Below, piece by piece: positions 1-7,447 of a DNA stretch of 64,000 nucleotides. This DNA is from SZUA-547 sp963669315 (lineage in GTDB: Bacteria; Pseudomonadota; Alphaproteobacteria; Rhodobacterales; Rhodobacteraceae). The notes under the pieces were generated by a model. That model was not told the origin of the DNA and ran no database searches. It saw nothing but the letters and a program-made list of their open reading frames with translations. The DNA is taken from the NCBI GenBank assembly GCA_963669315.1, contig OY770021.1, positions 3,782,001-3,846,000 of the forward strand. Direction: 5' to 3'. Numbering within the stretch: the first letter of the stretch is position 1; every line of letters starts with the position of its first letter. The translations under genes and the position numbers were made by a program.

Positions 1-45
1 CGCAGGACGCCAGAATAGACCAGTCGAGCGTGCAGGGGGAGGCGC

Positions 46-264
46 CTAATCGCGCTCCAGATGGTTCCAGAATGCCGCGACGAGAATATAGAGTCCGCCG
101 AAGATCGCGAAGGGGATCGACAAAACGTCAGGCCAGAAGCCTTTAATCAGATTGATCCAGCAAAGAACTGCAAAAAATATCAGCAGAGAGCCGAGGATGT
201 AGCATTTGGTGCGCCCGATCAGCGCGCACCATCCCAAGAACAGCGCTTTGAAGACTTCACCCAC
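46..264 (-). CDS. small two-helix membrane protein, unknown function
   Basis: Predicted 72-residue membrane protein that I do not recognise as a named family. Two hydrophobic stretches are visible (about residues 8-40, around GWCALIG and LLIFFAVLCWI, and about 48-65, FAIFGGLYILVAAF), with a short charged C-terminus (NHLERD). A longer reading frame runs upstream into the purC 3' end, but I chose the GTG at 264 because a strong ribosome binding site (GGGGAGG, 271-277 on the complement) sits six bases before it and the upstream residues look like purC shadow. It follows purC by 22 nt on the same strand and may be co-transcribed. The function cannot be inferred; it could be a short membrane accessory protein. 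Confidence 0.6.
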   Translation of the reverse strand: MGEVFKALFLGWCALIGRTKCYILGSLLIFFAVLCWINLIKGFWPDVLSIPFAIFGGLYILVAAFWNHLERD

Positions 265-286
265 CGGCAACCTCCCCGCAGCTAGA

Positions 287-1051
287 TCAATGGACCAGCT
301 TAGGTCCCGACCCCGGCTTGCTTCCATTCTTTGGCATAATGCCCAAACGGCGCGCAACCTCGGCATAGGCGTCGGAAAGAGACCCCAGATCCCGGCGGAA
401 CACGTCCTTGTCCAGCTTCTGGCCGGTCTTTACGTCCCAGAGGCGGCAACTGTCGGGGCTGATCTCATCCGCAACGATCAGGCGTTGGAAGTCGCCATCC
501 CAGATACGCCCGCACTCGATCTTGAAGTCGATCAGCTTGATGCCGACGCCATGGAACAGGCCGGACAGGAAGTCATTGACCCGAAGCGCCAGCGCGACCA
601 TGTCGTCCATATCCTGCTGCGTCGCCCAGTTGAAGGCGATGACGTGCTCTTCGGTCACCAGCGGATCACCCAGAGCGTCATCCTTGTAGTAGAACTCGAT
701 GATCGGGCGGGGCAGGGGTTGTCCTTCCTCGATGCCCAGGCGCTTGGACAGCGTGCCGGCGGCCACGTTGCGGACCACCACCTCAAGGGGAACGATTTCG
801 ACCGAGCGGATCAACTGCTCTCGCATATTGATGCGACGAATGAAGTGGGTCGGTACGCCGATCGAGTTCAGCGCGGTCATGATGTGTTCGGAGATGCGAT
901 TATTCAGCACGCCCTTTCCATCAATGACGTCGCGTTTTTCCGCGTTGAACGCGGTGGCGTCGTCCTTGAAATACTGAATCAGCGTGCCGGGCTCTGGCCC
1001 CTCGTAAAGGATCTTGGCCTTGCCCTCGTAGACCAGTCTGCGCCGGGCCAT
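287..1051 (-). CDS. purC: phosphoribosylaminoimidazole-succinocarboxamide synthase (SAICAR synthetase)
   Basis: PurC ligates aspartate to CAIR with ATP, forming SAICAR in de novo purine synthesis in the cytoplasm. The 254-residue protein has the usual length and the family N-terminus (residues 1-15, MARRRLVYEGKAKIL, the nucleotide-binding region), an FNAEKRD segment, the central VPLEVVVRNVAAG block and the C-terminal KTGQKLDKDVFR motif. A longer frame extends 41 codons upstream, but those residues are low-complexity Pro/Ala and the family consistently starts at MARR, so I used the ATG at 1051. purB lies about 0.6 kb further on in the same orientation, but the oppositely oriented DUF1476 gene separates them, so they are not one operon. 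Assignment is secure from conserved motifs. Confidence 0.96.
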   Translation of the reverse strand: MARRRLVYEGKAKILYEGPEPGTLIQYFKDDATAFNAEKRDVIDGKGVLNNRISEHIMTALNSIGVPTHFIRRINMREQLIRSVEIVPLEVVVRNVAAGTLSKRLGIEEGQPLPRPIIEFYYKDDALGDPLVTEEHVIAFNWATQQDMDDMVALALRVNDFLSGLFHGVGIKLIDFKIECGRIWDGDFQRLIVADEISPDSCRLWDVKTGQKLDKDVFRRDLGSLSDAYAEVARRLGIMPKNGSKPGSGPKLVH

Positions 1052-1298
1052 GGGGTTCTCCGAAGATTGAAGCGCCGCCGCGGAAAATCCAGCGGACGCA
1101 GGCGGCGGCTTATAGGGCGCCGCGCGCGATCCCGCAAGCGGCAGGAAGGACAGCGTATAAAACTTAGCGACCATGTCGCGGCGTTACAGCAATTGTCGAA
1201 CCACCAAAAATTCCCCTATCAATACGGGCGGTGACGTCCAAAGCGATTCTCTCGCAAATTGGAACAAAAACTAGGGCTGCAGAAGGGATAAGCGAGCC

Positions 1299-1625
1299 AT
1301 GACCACCTTCGACGAACGCGAAAAAGGTTTTGAGAGCATGTTCGCGCATGACGAGGAGATGCAGTTCAAGGCCAATGCGCGCCGGAACAAGCTGCTGGGC
1401 CTTTGGGCCGCGGAAAAGCTTGGCCTGAGCGGCGCAGACGCCGACTCCTACGCGAGGGACGTTGTTGTTTCGGATCTGGAGGAAGCCGGCGACGAAGACG
1501 TCTATCGCAAGGTGAAAGGCGATCTCGACGCAAAGGGCGTCATGGTCTCAGAATCGGATCTTCGCGCCAAAATGGTCGAATTCGTTGGCGTGGCCAAAGA
1601 GCAGGTCTTCAACGAAGCCAACTGA
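1299..1625 (+). CDS. ATPase inhibitor subunit zeta (DUF1476 family)
   Basis: A 108-residue charged, all-helical protein of the DUF1476 family, known from Paracoccus denitrificans as the zeta subunit, a natural inhibitor of the F1Fo-ATP synthase that blocks reverse ATP hydrolysis. Family features seen here are the N-terminal TTFDEREKGFE segment, which in the characterised protein is the inhibitory region, followed by HDEEMQFKANARRNKLLG and a conserved GLWAAEKLGL stretch. No atp genes lie in this window; in this class the gene is normally located away from the atp operon. It is divergent from purC (247 nt apart) and convergent with purB, with a shared hairpin terminator between. Function follows from family membership, not from local context. 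Confidence 0.9.
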   Translation: MTTFDEREKGFESMFAHDEEMQFKANARRNKLLGLWAAEKLGLSGADADSYARDVVVSDLEEAGDEDVYRKVKGDLDAKGVMVSESDLRAKMVEFVGVAKEQVFNEAN

Positions 1626-1652
1626 TATTCAGGGCTCGATCCTGAACGGATG

Positions 1653-1675
1653 CGGGGGCGCGGCGATCGCCCCCG
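1653..1675. terminator. bidirectional hairpin terminator between DUF1476 gene and purB
   Basis: An 8-bp GC stem (CGGGGGCG / CGCCCCCG) with a 7-base loop lies in the gap between the convergent DUF1476 gene and purB. Only a short TAATT run follows on the plus strand, so termination may be modest. Position between convergent stops supports the role. Confidence 0.55.
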
Positions 1676-1684
1676 TAATTGAGT

Positions 1685-2986
1685 CTATTCGCCAAATACC
1701 CGACGGAAGATCGTATCCACATGTTTTTTGTGGTGGCCGATATTGAACATTGATTCAATCTGCTCTTCCGAAAGGGCGGCTGATACCTCGGCATCGAGCT
1801 TCAATTCCGCCATGAAATCTGCGCCTTGCTCCCACACCTTCATGGCGTTTCGCTGCACCAGTCGATAGGCGTCCTCCCGACTGACGCCCGCTTGGGTCAG
1901 GGCCAGCAAAACGCGCTGCGAGTGCACGAGCCCGCGGAACTGGTTCAGGTTCCGCTCCATGTTCTCCGGATAGACCAGCAACTTGTCGATCACGCCAGTG
2001 AGGCGCGCGAGCGCGAAATCCAGTGTCACGGTCGCGTCCGGCCCGATCATTCGCTCGACGCTTGAATGGCTGATGTCGCGCTCGTGCCAGAGGGCGACGT
2101 TCTCCATCGCGGGCAGAGCGTAGGACCGGACCATGCGGGCGAGGCCGGTCAGGTTCTCGGTCAGGATCGGGTTGCGCTTGTGCGGCATGGCGCTGGAGCC
2201 CTTTTGACCGGGGGAGAAATACTCCTCCGCCTCCAGCACCTCGGTGCGCTGCAGATGCCGGATTTCCACCGCAATACGCTCCACGGACGACGCGACGATG
2301 GCGAGCGCCGCGAAGAAGGCAGCGTGCCGGTCGCGAGGGATCACCTGGGTTGAGACCGACTCAGGCTGAAGCCCCATTTTTTCTGCGACATGCTCTTCGA
2401 CCGCCGGATCGATATTCGCGAAGGTGCCGACGGCGCCCGAGATCGCGCCGGTCGCAATTTCGAACCGGGCTTTTTCCAACCGGTTCTTGTTGCGCTCCAT
2501 CTCCGCATAGGCCTGGGCCATCTTCAGGCCGAAGGTCGTCGGCTCCGCATGAATGCCGTGGCTGCGGCCCATGCAGACCGTGTCCTTATGCTCATAGGCC
2601 CGGCGCTTCAGCGCCTCCAACAGCGCGTCCATGTCCTTCAGCAGAAGATCGGCGGCGCGAACCAGCTGCACATTGAAGCAGGTATCCAGCACGTCTGAGC
2701 TGGTCATGCCCTGATGCACGAAACGCGCCTCGGGGCCGACATGCTCGGCCAGATGCGTCAGAAAGGCGATGACGTCGTGCTTAACCTCCCGCTCGATCTC
2801 GTCAATGCGATCGACGTCGAACTCGACATCCTTCGCCTTCCAGACCGCCTGCGCTGCGGACTCCGGAATGACGCCCAGCTTGGCTTGCGCGTCGCAGGCA
2901 TGCGCCTCGATCTCGTACCAGATGCGGAACTTGGATTCCGGCGACCAGATCGCAGCCATCTCAGGGCGGGAATAGCGGGGGATCAT
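1685..2986 (-). CDS. purB: adenylosuccinate lyase
   Basis: PurB acts twice in purine synthesis, splitting fumarate from SAICAR and from adenylosuccinate. The 433-residue length matches the bacterial enzyme. It carries the fumarase/aspartase superfamily signature (GSSAMPHKRNP, around residue 265), the THLAEHVG and HQGMTSSDVLD blocks that supply catalytic histidine and serine regions, and GRSHGIHAEPTTFG in the first third. The ATG at 2986 gives the usual N-terminus (MIPRYSRPEM). bpt lies 107 nt upstream on the same strand. purB and purC both point in the minus direction but the DUF1476 gene separates them, so each probably has its own promoter. Identification is secure. Confidence 0.97.
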   Translation of the reverse strand: MIPRYSRPEMAAIWSPESKFRIWYEIEAHACDAQAKLGVIPESAAQAVWKAKDVEFDVDRIDEIEREVKHDVIAFLTHLAEHVGPEARFVHQGMTSSDVLDTCFNVQLVRAADLLLKDMDALLEALKRRAYEHKDTVCMGRSHGIHAEPTTFGLKMAQAYAEMERNKNRLEKARFEIATGAISGAVGTFANIDPAVEEHVAEKMGLQPESVSTQVIPRDRHAAFFAALAIVASSVERIAVEIRHLQRTEVLEAEEYFSPGQKGSSAMPHKRNPILTENLTGLARMVRSYALPAMENVALWHERDISHSSVERMIGPDATVTLDFALARLTGVIDKLLVYPENMERNLNQFRGLVHSQRVLLALTQAGVSREDAYRLVQRNAMKVWEQGADFMAELKLDAEVSAALSEEQIESMFNIGHHKKHVDTIFRRVFGE

Positions 2987-3093
2987 CGGCGGCTCCGATC
3001 GTCAGTTGATGGAATTGGGAAACAGTTTGGGCGAGGTATCACCCGCGCGTGGGGGACGCAACAGACCGGCGCTCAGGCGGGTCCGCTCAGGCG

Positions 3094-3834
3094 TCACTCC
3101 GCCGAGTTGATCCGTCGCCACTGACCGTCGATAAGTCCCTCCAGCGGGCGGAAGCGGGCCTTGTAGTCCATCTTCCGGCTGCCCTCGACCCAGTACCCCA
3201 GATAGACGTAAGGAAGCTCCGCCTTGCGCGCCATCTCGACGTGATCGAGGATCATGTAGGCGCCCAGACTGCGCTTGGCGTAGGCCGGGTCGAAGAAGCT
3301 GTAGACCATGGAAAGACCGTCGATGAGGAAATCAGTCAGCGCGGCCCCGACCAACGCCGTCGGGTCGTCGCTCTCAGGATCGCGATACTCTATAACCCGC
3401 GTGCGGACAGGTGTTTCCTCGATCATCGAGGCGAAGTCGAAGACGTCCATATCCGCCATGCCGCCATCGGCGTGGCGATCGGACAGGTAGGACCTGAACA
3501 GCGCGTATTGCTCTTCGGTCGCCCATGGATCGACCGCGCGGCTCTCGATCGACGCGCTTCTGCGCTGGATGCGTCGCTGACTTTGCGATGGCTGGAAGTC
3601 TCTAACCGGAATACGCACCGACACGCAGGCGGAACAGCCCGCGCAGGCCGGGCGATAAGCGACAGCCTGGCTGCGCCGAAACCCGTAGAGGGTCAGATCA
3701 TCGTTGATCGTCGGGGCCGAAGCGCCACGCAGCGCCGTGAACAGCTTCCGCTCCAACCGCCCGTCCAGATACGGGCAGGGTTGCGGCGCCGTCAGATAGA
3801 ATTGCGGCTTCAGCGTATGATCGTGGCGAGTCAT
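3094..3834 (-). CDS. bpt: aspartate/glutamate leucyltransferase (Bpt, N-degron aminoacyl-tRNA-protein transferase)
   Basis: Bpt transfers leucine from Leu-tRNA to proteins with N-terminal Asp or Glu, marking them for ClpS/ClpAP degradation by the N-degron pathway. The 246-residue protein shows the ATE family N-terminus with the cysteine cluster PCPYL at about residues 20-24 and ACAGCSACVSVRIPV near 63-77. The C-terminal ATE domain includes FFDPAYAKRSLG and YLGYWVEGSRKMDYKA, both highly conserved. It is the first of two N-degron transferases in the window; the other, aat, is at 21180. The genes around it (RDD, ppk2, purB) share its orientation with 65-107 nt gaps, so co-transcription is possible but not obvious. 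The eukaryotic-like arginyltransferase activity is less likely in bacteria. Confidence 0.93.
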   Translation of the reverse strand: MTRHDHTLKPQFYLTAPQPCPYLDGRLERKLFTALRGASAPTINDDLTLYGFRRSQAVAYRPACAGCSACVSVRIPVRDFQPSQSQRRIQRRSASIESRAVDPWATEEQYALFRSYLSDRHADGGMADMDVFDFASMIEETPVRTRVIEYRDPESDDPTALVGAALTDFLIDGLSMVYSFFDPAYAKRSLGAYMILDHVEMARKAELPYVYLGYWVEGSRKMDYKARFRPLEGLIDGQWRRINSAE

Positions 3835-3941
3835 ATCGGGTTCTGGCCTCTAACCTCCGCCAAGAATCTTAGCAAACAAGCGCCGTTCTGGCATCAGTTG
3901 AGATCAGGGTTTATCGCGACAGCGGCGATTTGCGACAGCTA

Positions 3942-4436
3942 TCAGACAGGTTTGTTGATCGCCGTGGTTCCCATCGGCAGGTCGTGCAGCCCGCGTCCCA
4001 GAGGCCCGAAGGCCATCATCAGGACGCTAACGATCTGAAGCGGAACAAACAACATCGCGAAATAAAGCCCGCCAGTGTGAATCGCCGCCTCGTTCATGGT
4101 AAGTCGCCGGCCCGAGGCGGTTCGGATCTCAATCCCCGCCACCCGCATGCCCGGCGTCGCGGACGCGCCCGATCCCAAGGTGAACACCCGATAAAAGAAC
4201 CCAAGGGCGAACCATGTGACGCCGATCAGCAGCCAGGCCAGGCCGAAGGTGACCAGTCCGAGCACGCCCAGCACCGCCATCGCCGCCGCGTCTATGGCAA
4301 GTATGATGATCAGATCGATCACAAACGCGGCGAATCTGCGCATCGGCACGCCATCATAGAATTGATGGTCGCGCACGGGGTGGGGCAGGCCGGACTCTCC
4401 GCCTGTTCCAAAACTGTTGCTGAATGCGTCCATCAT
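3942..4436 (-). CDS. RDD family membrane protein
   Basis: A 164-residue integral membrane protein of the RDD family. The defining arginine and aspartates are visible: RRFAAFVIDLIIIL opens the first membrane segment, and a final LHDLPMGTTAI closes the protein. Three hydrophobic helices are apparent (about residues 36-58, 59-82 and 122-145), with the conserved GMRVAGIEI loop between the second and third. Substrates of most RDD proteins are unknown; some act in Na+/H+ exchange, but nothing here supports a specific role. It starts with two consecutive ATG codons at 4436 and 4433; either may be used. RDD genes often neighbour bpt in this class, as here. Confidence 0.85.
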   Translation of the reverse strand: MMDAFSNSFGTGGESGLPHPVRDHQFYDGVPMRRFAAFVIDLIIILAIDAAAMAVLGVLGLVTFGLAWLLIGVTWFALGFFYRVFTLGSGASATPGMRVAGIEIRTASGRRLTMNEAAIHTGGLYFAMLFVPLQIVSVLMMAFGPLGRGLHDLPMGTTAINKPV

Positions 4437-4501
4437 ACTCGCGCTCTCATCACCTCGATCTCGATGTGGGGGCCTTTTCGCCGCGCTGCAAGAGCGCCGC
4501 G

Positions 4502-5398
4502 TCAGGCGTCCGCCAGCGGCATCACGTCTGGCGAGCCCAGGATTTGCGGATCCGGCGCGCCCACAACGTCATGCCGTTTGCCGTCATACTCGACCTCGGA
4601 CAGCACCTTTCGCAAAGTGGCTAGGCGCATACGTTTTTTACAGTCCGCCTGAACGACGCTCCACGGCGTGAGAGGCCGATGAGTGCGCTGGAACATCTCC
4701 GTGATGGCTTCGGTATAGTCGTCCCACTTGTTCAGCGACTCCACATCGATCGGCGAAAGCTTCCAATGTTTCAGGGGGTCGCTCTCCCGCGCCAGAAACC
4801 GCCTCAACTGCTCGGCGCGACCCACGGTCAGCCAGAACTTGAACAGGTGAATGCCGCTCTCGACCAGCATATGTTCGAATTCCGGCGCCTGACGGAAAAA
4901 GCGCTCGCGCTGCTGGTCGTCCGAAAAGCCGAAAACGCGCTCGACGACGGCGCGGTTGTACCAGGAGCGGTCGAAGAACACGAACTCTCCCGCGCTCGGC
5001 AAATGGGCGATATAGCGCTGAAAATACCATTGCCTCCGCTCGGTCTCTGACGGTTTTGAGAGCGCCACAACCCGAGACCCACGGGGATTAAGATATTGCG
5101 AGAAGCGCTTGATACACCCACCTTTTCCGGCGGCGTCCCGCCCTTCAAACACGATGGCGATGCGCGCGCCGCTCTCCTTCACCCAGGCCTGCATGCATGC
5201 GAGTTCGATCTGAAGGGCGTGCAGTTCCTCCTCATACTCGCCCTTGTCCATCGCCCGATCATAGGGATAGCCGTCGGTCAGAATATCTCGCTTGCCGCCA
5301 TGCATGATCGCGTCACGCACATCGGCGGGCGCCTCATTCTCAAAAAACTTGGAGATCGCGCCGTCAAGAGGTTGTTCACCGTGATCGTTTTTCGACAT
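4502..5398 (-). CDS. ppk2: polyphosphate kinase 2 family protein
   Basis: PPK2 enzymes use inorganic polyphosphate to phosphorylate nucleoside mono- or diphosphates, regenerating ATP or GTP. The 298-residue single-domain protein contains Walker A (GRDAAGKGG, residues 86-94) and the Walker-B/aspartate block FFDRSWYNRA near residue 140. It also has the lid region with basic residues (LARESDPLKHWKLSPIDVES) and the WDDYTEAITEMFQRT segment that is highly conserved. Length and the SKPSETERRQWYFQRY block fit the class I one-domain form. Whether it prefers ADP, GDP or AMP cannot be told by eye. It sits 63 nt downstream of metA and 65 nt upstream of the RDD gene. Confidence 0.93.
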   Translation of the reverse strand: MSKNDHGEQPLDGAISKFFENEAPADVRDAIMHGGKRDILTDGYPYDRAMDKGEYEEELHALQIELACMQAWVKESGARIAIVFEGRDAAGKGGCIKRFSQYLNPRGSRVVALSKPSETERRQWYFQRYIAHLPSAGEFVFFDRSWYNRAVVERVFGFSDDQQRERFFRQAPEFEHMLVESGIHLFKFWLTVGRAEQLRRFLARESDPLKHWKLSPIDVESLNKWDDYTEAITEMFQRTHRPLTPWSVVQADCKKRMRLATLRKVLSEVEYDGKRHDVVGAPDPQILGSPDVMPLADA

Positions 5399-5461
5399 GC
5401 CCCGCCTTTCTTAATAATCATAAGAGGATAGCGGGGGATCTTGGCGCCGCCTAGACAGAGA

Positions 5462-6379
5462 TCAAAGCCCGATCTCATTCAGATCGTAGGGCGTCGTCTG
5501 ATAGGCCTCGTTGATCCAGTTTCCGAACAACAGATGCGCATGACTGCGCCACCGGTTCTCCGGCGGATTGGACGGGTCTTCGCCCGGATAGTACCCATGC
5601 GGCGGCTTGATCGGCACACTCTTCGCCACGTCGCGTCGATACTCCTCATCCAGTGACGAGGTGTCGTACTCAATGTGGTTGAACATGTAGAGCGCGCGAT
5701 GCGCCGGGTCCTCGACCATGCAAAGGCCTGTTTCATCGGCCTTCATTAGCACTTTGAGGCCGGCGCTGGTCGGCAGATCCTGCTCCCGCACCTCGGTCCA
5801 GCGGCTGACCGGGCAGGTGAATTCATCTGAGAACCCGCGCAGGAACGGCGAATTCGGACGGCAGTTGTGGTGCTTGAAGCAGCCGAACGCCTTTTCCGAC
5901 AGCTCATGCTTCGGCACGCCGTGAAAATGGTGCAGCATGGCCTGTCCGCCCCAGCAGATGGCGAAGGTCGAATGGACGTTGGTCTGTGTCCACTCGAACA
6001 CGCGCGTCAGTTCATCCCAATAGCGCACGTCTTCGAACGGCAGCAGCTCGATCGGCGCGCCGGTGACGATTAACCCGTCATATTTGTGCGTCTTCGCCTC
6101 GGAGACCGTCGTGTAGAACGCCTCCATATGCTCCAGCGGCGTGTTCTTCGAACGATGCTCCGTCATCCGCAGTAGCGTGAAGTTGATTTGCAGCGGCGTC
6201 GCGCCGATCAGCCGCGCAATCTGCGTCTCTGTCCGCACCTTGTTCGGCATCAGATTTAAAAGCGCGATCTCGAGCGGCCTGATATCCTGCCGCTGCGCCG
6301 TCTCCTCAGACATCACCATCACGCCCTCGCGCGCAAGCACGTCATGGGCGGGAAGGGAGGAGGGAATCTTGATCGGCAT
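5462..6379 (-). CDS. metA: homoserine O-acetyltransferase (MetA family)
   Basis: MetA acylates homoserine as the first committed step of methionine synthesis. The 305-residue protein has the catalytic cysteine at residue 142 in AICWGGQA, the substrate-binding MPNKVRTE block (about 44-51), and the SRWTEV and HIEYD regions carrying the partner histidine and glutamate. Residue 111, the known acyl-CoA specificity switch of the family, is glutamate (GAPIE, 107-111); in characterised homologues Glu111 goes with acetyl-CoA and Gly111 with succinyl-CoA. This enzyme is therefore better called an acetyltransferase than a succinyltransferase. The leader of 72 nt shows no convincing SAM-II riboswitch. 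Confidence 0.93.
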   Translation of the reverse strand: MPIKIPSSLPAHDVLAREGVMVMSEETAQRQDIRPLEIALLNLMPNKVRTETQIARLIGATPLQINFTLLRMTEHRSKNTPLEHMEAFYTTVSEAKTHKYDGLIVTGAPIELLPFEDVRYWDELTRVFEWTQTNVHSTFAICWGGQAMLHHFHGVPKHELSEKAFGCFKHHNCRPNSPFLRGFSDEFTCPVSRWTEVREQDLPTSAGLKVLMKADETGLCMVEDPAHRALYMFNHIEYDTSSLDEEYRRDVAKSVPIKPPHGYYPGEDPSNPPENRWRSHAHLLFGNWINEAYQTTPYDLNEIGL

Positions 6380-6451
6380 GCCGTGATCCTGAGATTTTGG
6401 TTGAAGGCCGCTAGTTAAGCCCCAAACACCGGGCTCGCAAGACTGGGACGC

Positions 6452-7336
6452 TCACGCTTTCGCGTTCTGGCGCTTTCGTTCAAGCGAGTCGGCGATCAGC
6501 GCATTGAACTCATCAGCGCTGGCCACATGGGCCACGGCGTCCGCCGGCAGGCTGACGCCCCAGTTCTGCGCAATGGCGTCATAAAGCGGCGCGCGGTGTG
6601 AAAGCAGTTCACGATAGCCCCAGCGAATGAAAGCATCGGGATCGACCTCGTCCGGCGCGCAGCCTTTGGCCGCAAGATACTCGGTCCATTTCTCTCGAAG
6701 GAATTCTTCGTTGTAGTACATCGGCTTGGGCGCAGCATCGAAGCGCCGGGCGAGCTGCTCCCGATGCTCCTCCGTGCCCCGCAACAGCACTGGCAGGGCG
6801 ATTTCGGTCAATCCGGTCAACACCGGGTCGGCAGGGTCGTCCGGATTCACTATTTCGCAGATCGAACCCGACGTATCGCAGACAAAGCTCGGATATCCAT
6901 AAAGGCTTTCGGCGCGCCTGGTGAAATGGGCGCTGTCGGCCATTGCGGAGATCTCCGCCTGGCGATGCTCTCGCTGTCTGGCGAGATAATCCTCGAACGG
7001 TACGCCGCCTTTGGCCGGATCGCCCGGCTTGCCCAGATACGTCGAGAGCGGGGCGAGATTATGGAAGGACAGGTTTGAGCCGATATAGACGGAGTCCGAG
7101 CGCAAAAGATCGCGCAGGAACGGGTTCTTCATCGCCTCGCGCTTGAAGTTGTCGACAATCTTCTCACCCAGATACCGGGTGCCGATCCGGTAATCGACGG
7201 AGTAGTGGAACCAGTCCCCCGAATCGCGCAGCAGCTTTGCGATGCGGGTCTTGCCTACGCCGGACATGCCAATCAACGCAATCCGCTTGCGCGGCGCAGC
7301 GAGGTAGGCGTCAGGTTTCGGCAGGGCGGCGTACAT
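6452..7336 (-). CDS. P-loop ATPase of unknown function
   Basis: A 294-residue cytoplasmic protein with a Walker A motif near the N-terminus (GMSGVGKT, about residues 23-30, followed by RIAKLLRDSG), resembling small kinase or dephospho-CoA-kinase-like P-loop folds. A possible sensing/catalytic segment is FHYSVDYRIGTRYLG (about 43-57), and ESLYGYPSFVCDTSGSICEIV is a striking central block. The C-terminal half (YYNEEFLREKWTEY, PDAFIRWGYRELLSHR) is helical. Proteins of this type occur in many alphaproteobacteria annotated only as ATPase. It lies 72 nt upstream of metA and 111 nt beyond hppA, all on the same strand, but the hppA terminator separates it from hppA. I do not assign a substrate. Confidence 0.75.
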   Translation of the reverse strand: MYAALPKPDAYLAAPRKRIALIGMSGVGKTRIAKLLRDSGDWFHYSVDYRIGTRYLGEKIVDNFKREAMKNPFLRDLLRSDSVYIGSNLSFHNLAPLSTYLGKPGDPAKGGVPFEDYLARQREHRQAEISAMADSAHFTRRAESLYGYPSFVCDTSGSICEIVNPDDPADPVLTGLTEIALPVLLRGTEEHREQLARRFDAAPKPMYYNEEFLREKWTEYLAAKGCAPDEVDPDAFIRWGYRELLSHRAPLYDAIAQNWGVSLPADAVAHVASADEFNALIADSLERKRQNAKA

Positions 7337-7396
7337 GGGCGTCTCTTTCTCGACTCTTAGCCGATTACCGCGTGACGCCCGCCTTGGCCAGAGACG

Positions 7397-7422
7397 AAAA
7401 CGCCCCGGCCGTAAAGCCGGGG
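7397..7422 (-). terminator. intrinsic terminator after hppA
   Basis: Seven-bp GC stem (CCCCGGC / GCCGGGG, 7403-7422, loop of 6) followed on the minus strand by CG and a run of four T. It lies 26 nt beyond the hppA stop codon. Confidence 0.7.
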
Positions 7423-7447
7423 AGTTCTCAGATCAAATATAGCGCGA

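Noticed and set aside
46..366. 106-residue version of the first membrane protein
   Set aside because: The upstream third overlaps purC and is unlike the rest; a strong ribosome binding site supports the later GTG.
206..1234. Plus-strand frame of 342 codons opposite purC
   Set aside because: It is antisense to a clear purC gene with strong family motifs and shows no family character itself.
6380..6451. SAM-II riboswitch before metA
   Set aside because: The leader lacks the conserved SAM-II core sequence and a convincing pseudoknot; only a five-base-pair stem is present.
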